Positions 44,272-54,734 are shown, counted from the first letter of the stretch. The stretch is 64,000 nt of DNA from Chryseobacterium sp. (GCA_031286615.1 JAITUA010000003.1:124001-188000), one strand, 5' to 3'. Numbers and translations are program-made. Notes: a model not told the origin generated them from the letters alone.

Positions 44272-45732
44272 ATGAAGAAGTTATGTACATTTCCTTTGAT
44301 CTTGTTATCATGCGTTGCGTTTTCTCAATACTCAGTTTCGGAAATTCCTCAGGATGGCTATTTGAAAGATTTTGACATTGCGGTTGATATCATCCAGAAG
44401 CAGCATCCAAATCCCTACAGATTCCATAGTAAAGAAGTTGTTACAAGAAAAATAGATTCCCTGCGCAATGCTGTTAAAAAAGATCCAGGCTATATCAGTC
44501 TGCTTATCAACAATCCAACCAGAATCATTGGTGACGGACATAGTTCTTTCAGTTCGGATTCTAATTATTTTGAAAATGTTTTAAATTCTATTTACTTTTT
44601 CCCTCTGCAGACCTATGTACAGAATGGGCAGTTATTTGTGAACGGAACTAATCCATATACTATTGAGGTTGGAAGCGAAATTATTGAGGTAAATGGTGTA
44701 AGCTCATCAGAGCTTTTAAAGGCTGTTCCTAAAGCTGCGGACGGAAATATTAAAGTGGAAGACGTAGATATGTCTTTTTACATTCCTTTTGTTCTGAAAA
44801 ATCAACCCAATGATTTTACCTTGAAATACAAAACACTTAAAGGAGAGCAGAAAACGGCAAAAGTGAAAGGTATTAAGTACCCCAGATACTATTATGAAAG
44901 CAAACATTCTGTATTACCTATTGACCTGATTTCTGAAAGCTATGGAATTTATGGTTATTCCATTGATTCTGAAACGTACTATTTGTCTGTGAAATCTTTT
45001 TCTTATGATGAGAGCTTTTTATATGAAAGACTAAAGAAATTTTTCCAGGAAATGAAGGACCTGAAAGCTAAAAAACTAGTGATAGATATTCGTAATAATT
45101 CGGGTGGAGCTATCAGTAATGTTCCTTTGCTGTATTCTTTCATTGCTAAAGATAAAACATTCAATAATGAATATCAGTACGGAACTAAGGTTGTTGACAT
45201 CAATTATAAAGATTATCTGGTAGATCCTCAGACCAGCCGTTATTATTCGGATAAGGATATTGCCGATCAGGATAACTTCATGAGACAGCGATTCGACAAA
45301 GCAGAAAAAGGAGATTATTATTTCGGAAACTCAAGGCTTGATAATACTTATGTAAAAAGCTACCCAAGAGACGGGATGTTTTTTGACGGAAAAATTATAT
45401 TACTGATCAATAACCGTACTTTCTCTGCAGCCACTTATTTTGCATCGTTATTTAAAAGTGAAAAAAGAGGGGAAATTATAGGAAAGGAAACCGGCTCTTG
45501 CAGCAATTTCACTACTGCCGCATGGTTTCTTACCTACAGACTTCCCAATACCAAGTCCGTTATTTCTATTCCAAGAACGGAAATCTTCTTTAACAGTAAT
45601 GATAAAGAGAATGTTGCCAAGTGTACAGGTGTAATTCCTGATCATACCGTTAGTACCAGCTTTTTCTTACAATCATTAAAAGAGCAGAAAGATCCTGAGT
45701 TAGAATACTCATTGACTTTGTTTTCAAAATAG
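44272..45732 (+). CDS. S41-family peptidase (C-terminal processing peptidase-like)
   Basis: 486 residues. The N-terminal signal (LILLSCVAFSQ) contains a possible lipobox Cys. A PDZ-like half-domain (EVGSEIIEVNGVSSSELL) lies around 125-145. The S41 core has VIDIRNNSGGAISNVPLL and NNRTFSAATYFASLF, with Ser in the nucleophile position, followed by IIGKETGSCSNFT. Members cleave protein C-termini in the envelope. Substrate unknown. A perfect convergent terminator separates it from glgC. Confidence 0.84.
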   Translation: MKKLCTFPLILLSCVAFSQYSVSEIPQDGYLKDFDIAVDIIQKQHPNPYRFHSKEVVTRKIDSLRNAVKKDPGYISLLINNPTRIIGDGHSSFSSDSNYFENVLNSIYFFPLQTYVQNGQLFVNGTNPYTIEVGSEIIEVNGVSSSELLKAVPKAADGNIKVEDVDMSFYIPFVLKNQPNDFTLKYKTLKGEQKTAKVKGIKYPRYYYESKHSVLPIDLISESYGIYGYSIDSETYYLSVKSFSYDESFLYERLKKFFQEMKDLKAKKLVIDIRNNSGGAISNVPLLYSFIAKDKTFNNEYQYGTKVVDINYKDYLVDPQTSRYYSDKDIADQDNFMRQRFDKAEKGDYYFGNSRLDNTYVKSYPRDGMFFDGKIILLINNRTFSAATYFASLFKSEKRGEIIGKETGSCSNFTTAAWFLTYRLPNTKSVISIPRTEIFFNSNDKENVAKCTGVIPDHTVSTSFFLQSLKEQKDPELEYSLTLFSK

Positions 45733-45743
45733 ATATACTTAAC

Positions 45744-45776
45744 AAAAAAAGAAACCTAAATTAGGTTTCTTTTTTT
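45744..45776. terminator. Bidirectional terminator between S41 peptidase and glgC
   Basis: Left arm 45744-45758 (AAAAAAAGAAACCTA), loop AAT, right arm 45762-45776, a 15-bp perfect stem with A and T tracts in both directions. Confidence 0.9.
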
Positions 45777-45840
45777 GTTCTTGTTAGTTAAAAGTTTTTA
45801 CCTCTTAATCAGAAAATATCTCTCTGATTCTTTGGTTTTC

Positions 45841-47109
45841 TTATCCAATATGTGTTCCCGGAGCAATCACCGCTCCTTTCTTTACTACCACAATCCCATC
45901 CTGTACGGAATAAGTTCCATAATCCCCATCCGGGATATGCTTTCCTCCAATGATCTTCACATTGTCACCGATGTAACAGTTTTTATCAAGGATTGCTTTT
46001 TCTATATAACAATATTTTCCGATTCCCATATTAGGGCGGCCGGCTCTGTCATTCAATACAATTTCTGTGGTATTCTGGTAAAAATCGGCTCCCATCACAT
46101 AGGAATTTACGATGGTGCTTCCTTTATCAATTCTTGTTCTGTTTCCGATCACGGAATTTTCGATTTTATCGGCCATAATGATACATCCGTCCCCAAAAAC
46201 AGCTTTACTCACATAAGAACCGTTGATTTTTGACGGTGGAAGCATTCTAGCTCTGGTATAAATAGGCGAAGAAGAGAAAAGGTTAAACTGCGGCAGATCC
46301 AGACAAAGGTCCAGGTTGGCTTCGTAGAAAGATTCTATGGTTCCGATATCTGTCCAGTATCCTTCATATTGATAGCTTAATGTCTTATATTTACCAATAG
46401 AACTCGGAATGATATCTTTTCCGAAATCATCACCAGCTCCTTCATCAAACATCTTTTTAAGAATGGTCTTGGTGAAAATATAGATTCCCATAGAAGCCAG
46501 AAATTCTTTTCCTGTATGTTTATTTTCTGCTGAAACTTCAGATTTCATGCCTTCCAGCATATCATAATCAGGTTTTTCATAAAAAGACGTGATATTTCCT
46601 TCATCATCAGATTTTAAGATCCCAAAACCGGTGGCGTCTTTTGCATTGACCGGAATTGTAGCAATGGTAAGGTCTCCTCCGTTTTCAATGTGGAAATCCA
46701 GCATTTCTCTGAAATCCATCTGATACAGCTGATCTCCTGAAAGAATAAGAATATAGTCATAATCATACTTTTCAAGGTGTTTCATCGACTGTCGTACAGC
46801 ATCTGCTGTTCCCTGATACCAGCTTTCATTTTCTACGTTCTGTTCGGCTGCCAGAATATCGACAAAGCCTTTGCTGAAAATATCAAAGTGATAAGAATTC
46901 TTAATATGTGAATTGAGGGAGGCAGAATTAAACTGCGTTAAAACCAGAATCTTATTTAATCCTGAATTCAGGCAGTTTGAAATAGGAATATCTACCAACC
47001 TGTATTTTCCCGCGATAGGCACAGCCGGTTTTGATCTGGAATACGTTAACGGGAATAATCTTGTTCCCCTGCCTCCTCCTAAAACTATGGAGATTACATT
47101 TCGATTCAT
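45841..47109 (-). CDS. glgC: Glucose-1-phosphate adenylyltransferase
   Basis: 422 residues. The N-terminal nucleotidyltransferase signature is VLGGGRGTRLFPLTYSRSKPA, followed by SGDQLYQMD and the sugar-binding GSWYQGTADAVRQ-like WYQGTADAVRQ. The C-terminal left-handed beta-helix has hexapeptide-type INGSYVSKAVFGDGC and NCYIGDNVKIIGG. It makes ADP-glucose for glycogen synthesis and is the third gene of glgB-glgA-glgC. Confidence 0.96.
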   Translation of the reverse strand: MNRNVISIVLGGGRGTRLFPLTYSRSKPAVPIAGKYRLVDIPISNCLNSGLNKILVLTQFNSASLNSHIKNSYHFDIFSKGFVDILAAEQNVENESWYQGTADAVRQSMKHLEKYDYDYILILSGDQLYQMDFREMLDFHIENGGDLTIATIPVNAKDATGFGILKSDDEGNITSFYEKPDYDMLEGMKSEVSAENKHTGKEFLASMGIYIFTKTILKKMFDEGAGDDFGKDIIPSSIGKYKTLSYQYEGYWTDIGTIESFYEANLDLCLDLPQFNLFSSSPIYTRARMLPPSKINGSYVSKAVFGDGCIIMADKIENSVIGNRTRIDKGSTIVNSYVMGADFYQNTTEIVLNDRAGRPNMGIGKYCYIEKAILDKNCYIGDNVKIIGGKHIPDGDYGTYSVQDGIVVVKKGAVIAPGTHIG

Positions 47110-47196
47110 AAATATCTTGCGTTTTTATTTTATTAAGTTTACTGTTCTGTTCTTAGTGTTCACTGCTACTTTAAAGCATTCTTTGTTTTCAATGTA

Positions 47197-48603
47197 TCAG
47201 CTATTATATAAAGCTATGTATTTTTCTGCAGATTTCTCCCATGCAAAATCAAAATTCATATTGGCATGAATAAGATCTTCCATTACTCCTTTTTGGTTAT
47301 AAATACTCAATGCCCTGTTCATCGCATGTACAACATCATCTACTCCTGGATAAGTAAAGTTCAGTCCTGCACCTCCGGTTGAGATATCTTCTACAGTGTC
47401 TCTTAATCCTCCCGTATATCTTACTACAGGAACGGTTCCGTATCTCATGGAATACATTTGATTCAACCCGCAGGGTTCTACTCTTGAAGGCATCAGAAGG
47501 AAATCTGCGGATGCGTAGATCTTATGGGAAAGATGTTCTTTGTAACCAAGATCCATCGCAAAATTGGTATAGGTATAATCGTACTCCTTTAGCTTATTCT
47601 CAATATAGGTATTTCCAGAACCGAGAATCATAATATTTAAAGCTCCGTAGCTTTGTTTAATACTTTTCCATACTACATCCGGCAAAAGATCAGCTCCTTT
47701 TTCAGTAGCAAACCTTCCAATAAAAGCAAATAAGGGAAGCTCAGGCTTCAAACCATATTCTTTGCAGAGCTGCTCTTTATTTTTCTTCTTTTGGGCAACT
47801 GCGTTTTTAATATTAAAATTAAAGTCCAGCATCGGATCGGTTTCCGGATTCCAGACTTCGGTATCAATACCGTTGATAATTCCGTATGCTTTTCCGAATT
47901 CCTGACGAACGAGACTTTCCAACCCACGGAAGCTTATAAAAAGTTCTTCCAGGTATCCTTCTGAAACCGTAGTAAAGGCATTGGCACATTTAATCATACT
48001 GGCCAGAGGATTTATAAAGCCGTTCCAATCCATCAATCCCCATTTATAAGAATCAAAAGGCGGCATATAGTTCGCCATTCCCCAGCCCATCATTCCCTGA
48101 TATTCTCCGTTATGGATGGTTCCTATAGTTTTTACACCTTTTAAGAATTGAAATTCCGGGCAGTGCTCTACCATAAAAGGAACAAGTCCGGTGTGATAAT
48201 CATGACAGTGTAAAACATCAGGGCGGATTTCCATGGCACACAGCCAGTGTAATAACCCATGCTGAAAAGCCATAAACTGGAAACTTTCATCCTGATAACC
48301 GTAAGGATTGTCTCGGTCTAATAATCCGGGAATTCTCACCATATACAGTTCAAATCCCAGAACATCTGTTTTTTCTTTCAATACCTGAACCCGCAGCATA
48401 CTGGTCCCCTGGTGAATAAATCCATCAAAAACCAGGTCAAATTCATGATCGTAGATAAAAGGCTTGTTGTACCATGGCATTACTACTTTGGCATCTATTC
48501 CTTTTATTTTGTTCTGATATTTTGGCAGCGCTCCTACTACATCCGCAAGACCGCCTACTTTTGCTACAGGATAACATTCTGTACTTAAATGATAAATGAC
48601 CAT
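47197..48603 (-). CDS. glgA: Glycogen synthase
   Basis: 468 residues. The ADP-glucose binding motif KVGGLADVVGALPK is at residues 15-28. The GT5 C-terminal part has GRFATEKGADLL, PSRVEPCGLNQMYSMRYGTVPVV and ADFLLMPSR (in parts). It adds glucose from ADP-glucose to alpha-1,4-glucan. It is 87 bp upstream of glgC and starts 3 bp after the stop of glgB, so glgB-A-C form one operon. Confidence 0.95.
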   Translation of the reverse strand: MVIYHLSTECYPVAKVGGLADVVGALPKYQNKIKGIDAKVVMPWYNKPFIYDHEFDLVFDGFIHQGTSMLRVQVLKEKTDVLGFELYMVRIPGLLDRDNPYGYQDESFQFMAFQHGLLHWLCAMEIRPDVLHCHDYHTGLVPFMVEHCPEFQFLKGVKTIGTIHNGEYQGMMGWGMANYMPPFDSYKWGLMDWNGFINPLASMIKCANAFTTVSEGYLEELFISFRGLESLVRQEFGKAYGIINGIDTEVWNPETDPMLDFNFNIKNAVAQKKKNKEQLCKEYGLKPELPLFAFIGRFATEKGADLLPDVVWKSIKQSYGALNIMILGSGNTYIENKLKEYDYTYTNFAMDLGYKEHLSHKIYASADFLLMPSRVEPCGLNQMYSMRYGTVPVVRYTGGLRDTVEDISTGGAGLNFTYPGVDDVVHAMNRALSIYNQKGVMEDLIHANMNFDFAWEKSAEKYIALYNS

Positions 48604-48606
48604 TCT

Positions 48607-50553
48607 TTATCTCTTGTGTTTAATTCTGTGTAATTTATACTTTTTATCTTTCTTCTGTCTTAAAATAATCCCTGCCAATGGCGGTAGTTTTATAGTCATT
48701 GATTTCGGATATCCCCGCCATTCTTCATACTTTTCTTCCAGTATTTCAGGTTCTACCCCGCTTCCGCTGTATTTTTCATCATCGGAGTTTAAAATAACTT
48801 CCCAATGAGTTCCTGCCGGAATCCCAATTTTATAATCCAATACTTTTGGAGCCAGATTTAAAGCTACCATAGCAATATCATCTTTTCTCTTTCCTTTTCT
48901 CAGGTATACATAGACTGAGTTTTCCAGATCATCTGCTTCTACCCATTCAAAACCATGTTTATCAAACTGATTTTCATAAAAAGCAGAGTCTGATGTGTAC
49001 AGGTGATTCAGTTCTTTAACGATTCCCTGCATTCCTTTATGAACAGGATATTTCAGCAAATGCCAGTCGAGACTTCTGGTAAAGTTCCATTCGCTCGTCT
49101 GCCCAAATTCATCCCCCATGAAAAGCAGTTTAGCTCCCGGATGGGTATACATATACACATATAATGTACGCAGATTTGCAAATTTCTGCCATTCATCTCC
49201 TTTCATTTTATAAATCAGACTTGCTTTTCCGTGTACGACTTCATCGTGTGATAAAGGCATCATATAATTTTCATTATACATGTACATAGAAGCAAACGTC
49301 AGTTTATGATGATGAAACTTTCGATTAACAAAATCTTCCTTAAAATAATCCAGCGTATCATGCATCCAGCCCATCATCCATTTCATTCCAAAGCCTACAC
49401 CTCCGTCATGAACTGGTTTTGTAAGCATAGGAAAATCTGAGCTTTCTTCTGCAATGGTCATAATACTATTCCCAAATTCCTTGTATACAGCCGTATTGAA
49501 CTCCTGTAGAAAAGATTTAGCCTCCAGATTTACATTATCACCATAAATATTCGGTTCCCATTCACCTTCATTTCTTGAGTAATCCAGATGAAGCATTGAA
49601 GTTACGGCATCTACACGCAATCCGTCAGCATGATAGCGGTCCAGCCAGAACATGGCATTGGAGATAAGAAAAGATTTTACTTCGTTTCTTCCGTAATTGA
49701 AGATATGGGACTTCCAATCAGGATGAAAACCTTTTCTCGGATCTTCATGTTCATAAAGATATGACCCGTCGAAACGGTGAAGACCATTAGCATCTCCGGG
49801 AAAATGAGAGGGAACCCAATCCAGGATAACACCAATATTATTTTTATGAAGTTCATCAATGAGAAACATCAGATCCTGTGGTGAACCGAAGCGTGAAGTG
49901 GCCGCATAAAAACCGGTAATCTGATATCCCCAGCTTGGGTCGTACGGATACTCCATCACAGGCATGAATTCTACGTGGGTAAAACCCATTTCGCTGACAT
50001 AGGGAACTAACTTCTCCGCAATATCCCGATAATTTAAAAACTGACCCGGATTGTCACCTTCCCTCACCCATGAGCCAAGATGCAGTTCATATACTGAGAT
50101 AGGAGCTTCCAGTCTGTTTTTTTCCCAGCGGTTATCCATCCATTCCTTATCATTCCACTCATACCAGGTAGTGGAAACCAGAGAAGCTGCCTGAATATTC
50201 TGTTCCCAGCTTACGGCATAAGGATCACTTTTTTCAAGGATCTCACCTCTTGGTGTTTCAATAGCATATTTGTATAATGTTCCCCAGGTTAGGTCATCAA
50301 TAAATCCTTCCCAAATTCCGGAGCCGTCCCATCTGGGAAACAAAATATGATCTTTATGATTCCAGTTATTAAAATTCCCGATAACAGAAACTTTCTTTGC
50401 ATTCGGTGCCCATACTGAAAAATACACTCCCTTTACACCCTCTTTTTCTGCAGAATGTGCTCCAAATTTACCATACAGCTTATAATGTCTACCTTCTTTG
50501 AAAAGATACACATCATGATCAGTGAAAAGCGTGTAGGTTTTAACAGAATTCAT
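48607..50553 (-). CDS. glgB: 1,4-alpha-glucan branching enzyme
   Basis: 648 residues from the ATG at 50553 (an immediately preceding codon is TTG). An N-terminal CBM48 domain (AHSAEKEGVKGVYFSVWAPNAKKVSVIGNFNNW in parts) is followed by the GH13 barrel with nucleophile Asp in GLRVDAVTSML, acid/base Glu in TIAEESSDFP and LSHDEVVHGK. It introduces alpha-1,6 branches into glycogen. First gene of glgB-A-C; the divergent CBM48-like esterase begins 200 bp away. Confidence 0.96.
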   Translation of the reverse strand: MNSVKTYTLFTDHDVYLFKEGRHYKLYGKFGAHSAEKEGVKGVYFSVWAPNAKKVSVIGNFNNWNHKDHILFPRWDGSGIWEGFIDDLTWGTLYKYAIETPRGEILEKSDPYAVSWEQNIQAASLVSTTWYEWNDKEWMDNRWEKNRLEAPISVYELHLGSWVREGDNPGQFLNYRDIAEKLVPYVSEMGFTHVEFMPVMEYPYDPSWGYQITGFYAATSRFGSPQDLMFLIDELHKNNIGVILDWVPSHFPGDANGLHRFDGSYLYEHEDPRKGFHPDWKSHIFNYGRNEVKSFLISNAMFWLDRYHADGLRVDAVTSMLHLDYSRNEGEWEPNIYGDNVNLEAKSFLQEFNTAVYKEFGNSIMTIAEESSDFPMLTKPVHDGGVGFGMKWMMGWMHDTLDYFKEDFVNRKFHHHKLTFASMYMYNENYMMPLSHDEVVHGKASLIYKMKGDEWQKFANLRTLYVYMYTHPGAKLLFMGDEFGQTSEWNFTRSLDWHLLKYPVHKGMQGIVKELNHLYTSDSAFYENQFDKHGFEWVEADDLENSVYVYLRKGKRKDDIAMVALNLAPKVLDYKIGIPAGTHWEVILNSDDEKYSGSGVEPEILEEKYEEWRGYPKSMTIKLPPLAGIILRQKKDKKYKLHRIKHKR

Positions 50554-50753
50554 CAAGACCGGTTTGTATTTATATTTTCTTTGAAACTACGAAAAATACT
50601 GACAATAGCGATGAATTATTCATCAAATAATTATCAATTTAATTTCGGATTTTCGTCTATCTATCAAATATATCATTTTTTAACTCATATTTTTATGATT
50701 TCAAAACAATCTTTTTTTATACATTTAACATTAATATTTATTAAACACATGCG

Positions 50754-51875
50754 ATGAGGTTTGAACTTTATACCGAAGAAAAAGATGACAGACCGGTATT
50801 TATTACCGGAAATTTTAACAGCTGGAATCCTAAAGATTACAATTTTCAGCTTAAACAAACTGATCCTTCCCATTATTTTATAGAAATTGACGATCAGGCT
50901 CTTCCAGAAGAAATTGACTATAAATTCACAAAGGGAGGCTGGGAAAACGTGGAACTGGACCAATATGGAAATATCACGCCCAACCGAAAAGTAAAAAAAT
51001 CCATCGGCAAAACTTCCGATACCATAGAAAAATGGAGGTTAAACTGGGGCCCGTTCAAAGAAGAATATTATCCCATTGCTGAAGTGATCTCCGAAAATTT
51101 TTACATCCCGCAGCTTGACCGGCACCGTAAAGTCTGGGCATTGCTTCCTTATGATTATCATACAACGGATAAGCGATATCCTGTTTTGTATCTTCAGGAC
51201 GCTCAGAACTTATTTAATGAAGGAAGCGGCTTTGGAAACTGGGAAATTGACAAAAAACTGTCTATCCTGGCAGAATATGGACGTGGTGATCTTATCATTA
51301 TCGCCATAGAACACGGAAGCGAGGAAAGAATTAAAGAATATATTTTCGATAATGACCATGTAGCCAACGGTTCTGAGGGAAAAAAATATATCCGCTTTAT
51401 TGCAGATACTTTAAAACCTTTTGTGGATGAAAATTACAGAACAAAAAAAGACCGTGACAATACCGGAATCGGGGGCAGTTCATTAGGGGCACTCATCAGC
51501 ATATACAGTGGATTTCTTTATCCTGAGGTTTATTCTAAGTTACTGATATTCTCTCCTTCTCTTTGGGTTGAGCCTAATAATAACTTTCCAATGATGAATT
51601 TCCGGGTTCCTTTTAAAACAAAAATTTATCTTTATGGAGGTGCTCAGGAAGGATCTAAAATGGTTAAAAGAATTCATATTTTTGAAGAGTATCTGAAAAG
51701 ATGGGAAGAAAAAAAACTGTTTGATTTTGAATTTAAAACCAATATCAATCCCGAAGGCACTCATAATGAATTTTACTGGTCACAGGAATTCCCAAGGGCT
51801 ATTGAGTGGCTGTTCTACGACAACACAGAAAATCCGGTAGAAGTAAAACCACAACAACAAAGCATTAAAAACTAA
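50754..51875 (+). CDS. Esterase with N-terminal CBM48-like domain
   Basis: 373 residues. Residues 1-85 look like a CBM48/E-set glucan-binding domain (FITGNFNSWNPKD, then YKFTKGGWENVELD). The catalytic domain from about 110 is of the esterase D / enterochelin-esterase type: VLYLQDAQNLF, then nucleophile Ser243 in GGSSLGAL and PSLWVEPNN. Its location beside glgBAC and the glucan-binding fold point to a role with glycogen or another glucan, but the ester cleaved is unknown. No signal peptide is visible. Confidence 0.84.
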   Translation: MRFELYTEEKDDRPVFITGNFNSWNPKDYNFQLKQTDPSHYFIEIDDQALPEEIDYKFTKGGWENVELDQYGNITPNRKVKKSIGKTSDTIEKWRLNWGPFKEEYYPIAEVISENFYIPQLDRHRKVWALLPYDYHTTDKRYPVLYLQDAQNLFNEGSGFGNWEIDKKLSILAEYGRGDLIIIAIEHGSEERIKEYIFDNDHVANGSEGKKYIRFIADTLKPFVDENYRTKKDRDNTGIGGSSLGALISIYSGFLYPEVYSKLLIFSPSLWVEPNNNFPMMNFRVPFKTKIYLYGGAQEGSKMVKRIHIFEEYLKRWEEKKLFDFEFKTNINPEGTHNEFYWSQEFPRAIEWLFYDNTENPVEVKPQQQSIKN

Positions 51876-51962
51876 ATCTATAAAACCGCTGAAGAAAATT
51901 TTCAGACCGCAGAAACAAATGACGAGCGATCGCATATGATTTAGAAAAAATAACATCTATTT

Positions 51963-53378
51963 ATGAAACTAATCAATAAAAAAAACAAAAATTATACTCA
52001 GGTCTTCCACCTATTTACAGAGGAAGAATGGACAAAATCCAGTAAAAATTTCAACAAAAATATTTCAACTTTTTTTACAGGAAAGAAGTATGAAGTTTTC
52101 ATCAATGCTCATGAAGAAGGAATTACCTATTTCATTGGATTAGGAAAATCTAAATTACAAAACTTCGAAATCCAGCAGGTTGCCGTTAAATTCTCACAGA
52201 CACAGAAAGAAAAACTGCAGGCCGTGCCTACGCTGGCTCTGGCAGATTTCATGAATGAAAAACAATTTGAAGAATTTACAAAAGGATTATTGATTGGAAC
52301 TTATAACTACCCTTTTGAGAAAAAACATCCTTTCTGGAATACAAAATTTGAATTGCATTTTGAAAATTTAAGCCAGAAGAAATTAGATTATATCAGCCAG
52401 AAAGCGGAAGCATTGGTAAACGGACAAACTGCCTGCCAGGAATGGCTCAACAAACCTGCCAATCTTAAAAAACCGGATATATTAAGCGCATACCTTAAAA
52501 ATCTGGCAAAAAAATATGAGTTAAAGTACACTGTTTTTAACAGAAAAAAATGTGAAGAACTTGGATTGGGTGCTTACCTTTCAGTTAACCAGGGAAGTGC
52601 TTACGATGCCGCATTTACTATTTTAGAATATAAAACTACAGTTAAAAACGCCAGGACTTTCGGATTGGTAGGAAAATGTATTTTGTTTGACACGGGAGGA
52701 ATATCAATAAAAAGCTCTGCCAATCTGCATTATATGAAGTCTGATATGGGTGGAGCTACAGCTGTTTTGGGTACTTTAATTTATGCTGCAGAAATGCAGC
52801 TCCCTGTCAATATTATTGCTGTTCTTCCTATTACAGATAATGCTGTTTCTGAAAAAGCCCTGCTTCCGAGTGACGTGATTACAGCCTACAACGGAAAAAC
52901 CATTGAAGTACTTGATACCGATGCAGAAGGCCGTTTGATCCTTGCAGACGGATTATCTTATCTTTCTAAGAACTACAAAACAGATTTTCTGATTGATCTG
53001 GCTACTCTAACAGGAAGTTCTGTAAGAATGTTTGGTGACACTTGTGCCGCAATGTTTTCCAATAATGAAGAATTGAAAAACAATCTGATAAAAACAGGAG
53101 ATCAAACCAATCAGAGAGTATGGAATCTTCCTTTATGGGATGTCTGGAAAGACGATATCCAATCTGATGTAGCCGATATAAAAAACATCTCTCTGAAGCC
53201 TGTAGGAGATTGCATTATTGCAGCAAAATTTTTAGAGCAATTCACTGAAAACCATTCTGGTTGGGCTCATTTGGATATTGCCGGAGTAGCATTTGGAAAC
53301 GTAGGATATGCCAAGGAGAAAGCAGCAACAGGATTTGGTGTTCAACTCCTCGTGAATTTAATTGAAAATTATCACTAA
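51963..53378 (+). CDS. M17 leucyl aminopeptidase family protein
   Basis: 471 residues. The metal/active-site blocks are present: GKCILFDTGGISIKSS (Lys in the catalytic region), KSDMGGATAVLGTL, the signature DTDAEGRLILADG, and DLATLTGSS. The first signature residue is Asp rather than the textbook Asn of NTDAEGR. It cleaves N-terminal residues from peptides in the cytosol. It lies 141 bp upstream of the ATP-grasp operon and could be transcribed with it, which would add a peptidase to that system. Confidence 0.9.
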   Translation: MKLINKKNKNYTQVFHLFTEEEWTKSSKNFNKNISTFFTGKKYEVFINAHEEGITYFIGLGKSKLQNFEIQQVAVKFSQTQKEKLQAVPTLALADFMNEKQFEEFTKGLLIGTYNYPFEKKHPFWNTKFELHFENLSQKKLDYISQKAEALVNGQTACQEWLNKPANLKKPDILSAYLKNLAKKYELKYTVFNRKKCEELGLGAYLSVNQGSAYDAAFTILEYKTTVKNARTFGLVGKCILFDTGGISIKSSANLHYMKSDMGGATAVLGTLIYAAEMQLPVNIIAVLPITDNAVSEKALLPSDVITAYNGKTIEVLDTDAEGRLILADGLSYLSKNYKTDFLIDLATLTGSSVRMFGDTCAAMFSNNEELKNNLIKTGDQTNQRVWNLPLWDVWKDDIQSDVADIKNISLKPVGDCIIAAKFLEQFTENHSGWAHLDIAGVAFGNVGYAKEKAATGFGVQLLVNLIENYH

Positions 53379-53482
53379 AAATTAGTTTTTTACAAAAAAA
53401 CTCTGTATAATTGATTAGTGGATTTTCAAAACCGCACGATATTACATTTTATGATATTGATAAAATAACAAATAAATGCTTT

Positions 53483-53490
53483 TATTTTTG
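53483..53490 (+). promoter_or_regulatory. -7 box of the ATP-grasp operon
   Basis: TATTTTTG matches TAnnTTTG, 29 bp before the first ATG. A TTG at 53457-53459 is 23 nt away, longer than the usual 19, so the promoter is tentative. Confidence 0.4.
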
Positions 53491-53519
53491 AAAATTCACT
53501 AAATCTTAAAAAACATTAT

Positions 53520-54734
53520 ATGGAGAAGAAAACTATTGTATGTATTTCGTGCTATTACAAAGGCTACGATTTTATGGACGAAATGAAGAATCTCGGCAAT
53601 AAAATCATCTTAGTAACCTCAGAAAACCTTAAAGAAAAAAACTGGCCCTGGCATGCGATTGATGAGGTGTTTTATATGCCTGAACTCAAGCCGTCCGTAT
53701 GGAATCTGGAACATCTGATTCAGGGATTTTCCCACCTGATGAAAACCCGAAAAGTAGATGCTGTAGTGGCACTGGATGATTATGACGTAGAAAAAGCGGC
53801 ATTAATCAGAGAAACATTCCGTATTCCGGGAATGGGACAGACCACCCACCGCTATTTCAGAGATAAACTGGCTATGCGGCAGAAAGCAAAAGATTCAGAG
53901 ATCAGCGTTCCTGAATTTACGGCTGTATTCAATGATAATGAAGTCAATGAATTTACAGACCGCGTTCCTGCGCCATGGGTACTAAAACCCCGCTCTGAAG
54001 CTTCAGCATCAGGAATCAAGAAATTAACCTCCAAAGAACAACTTTATGAGGCACTGGAGACCCTGGGAGAAGAACGCCATCTTTTTTTACTGGAAAGTTT
54101 TAAACCTGGAGATGTTTACCATGTGGACAGCCTTACTTTTAATAAAAAAATTGTATTCACTTCTGCCTCAAAATACCTTGCTCCACCTATGCAGGTTTCC
54201 CATGAAGGCGGTGTATTCCGGTCCAAGACTTTAGGCCGGTATTCTGAAGAGTTCAAAGCTCTGGAAGAAATTAATGCTAAAGTACTTTCCAATTTCGGAT
54301 TGATCAATGGGGCTACCCATACAGAATTTATCCGCGGAAAAGAAGATGGCAAATGGTATTTCCTTGAAACCTCTTCAAGGGTTGGCGGCGCTCATATTCC
54401 AGATCTGGTTGAAGCCTCAAGCGGCATCAATATCTGGAGAGAATGGGCTAAAATTGAAGATACTCTTCTGAGAGGTAATGATTACAGTGTGTCACCACCC
54501 ACAGGATATTATTCGGGACTGATTGTCGCCCTGATTAAAGATAAAGAACCCAATTACAGCAGTTTTGAATGTGAAGAAGTTGTAAAGTTTCTTCCGATAG
54601 ATTATCATGTCGGGATTGTTTACAAATCCGATAATTCCTCCGTGGTACAGGAAAGACTGGATTCTGCGGCAGAGATGATTCATGCAGATATGCTGAATAT
54701 TCTCCCTCCCAAAAGCAACAAACTCAGTTCATAA
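53520..54734 (+). CDS. ATP-grasp carboxylate ligase, first of operon
   Basis: 404 residues. A pre-ATP-grasp Rossmann-like domain (1-110) is followed by RDKLAMRQ (114-121) and the ATP-binding lysine/glycine loop WVLKPRSEASASG (153-165). LESFKPGDVYHVDSL (191-205) and the metal-binding end GATHTEFIRGKEDG..FLETSSRVGG (264-290) complete the fold. A Ser replaces the Asn of the usual ExN metal motif. It would form an amide bond between a carboxylate (activated as acyl phosphate) and an amine; partners are unknown. The next gene starts 3 bp later. Confidence 0.85.
   Translation: MEKKTIVCISCYYKGYDFMDEMKNLGNKIILVTSENLKEKNWPWHAIDEVFYMPELKPSVWNLEHLIQGFSHLMKTRKVDAVVALDDYDVEKAALIRETFRIPGMGQTTHRYFRDKLAMRQKAKDSEISVPEFTAVFNDNEVNEFTDRVPAPWVLKPRSEASASGIKKLTSKEQLYEALETLGEERHLFLLESFKPGDVYHVDSLTFNKKIVFTSASKYLAPPMQVSHEGGVFRSKTLGRYSEEFKALEEINAKVLSNFGLINGATHTEFIRGKEDGKWYFLETSSRVGGAHIPDLVEASSGINIWREWAKIEDTLLRGNDYSVSPPTGYYSGLIVALIKDKEPNYSSFECEEVVKFLPIDYHVGIVYKSDNSSVVQERLDSAAEMIHADMLNILPPKSNKLSS

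Noticed and set aside
45775-46233. 152-codon plus-strand frame over glgC
   Set aside because: It lies opposite glgC for nearly its whole length and has no recognisable features or promoter.
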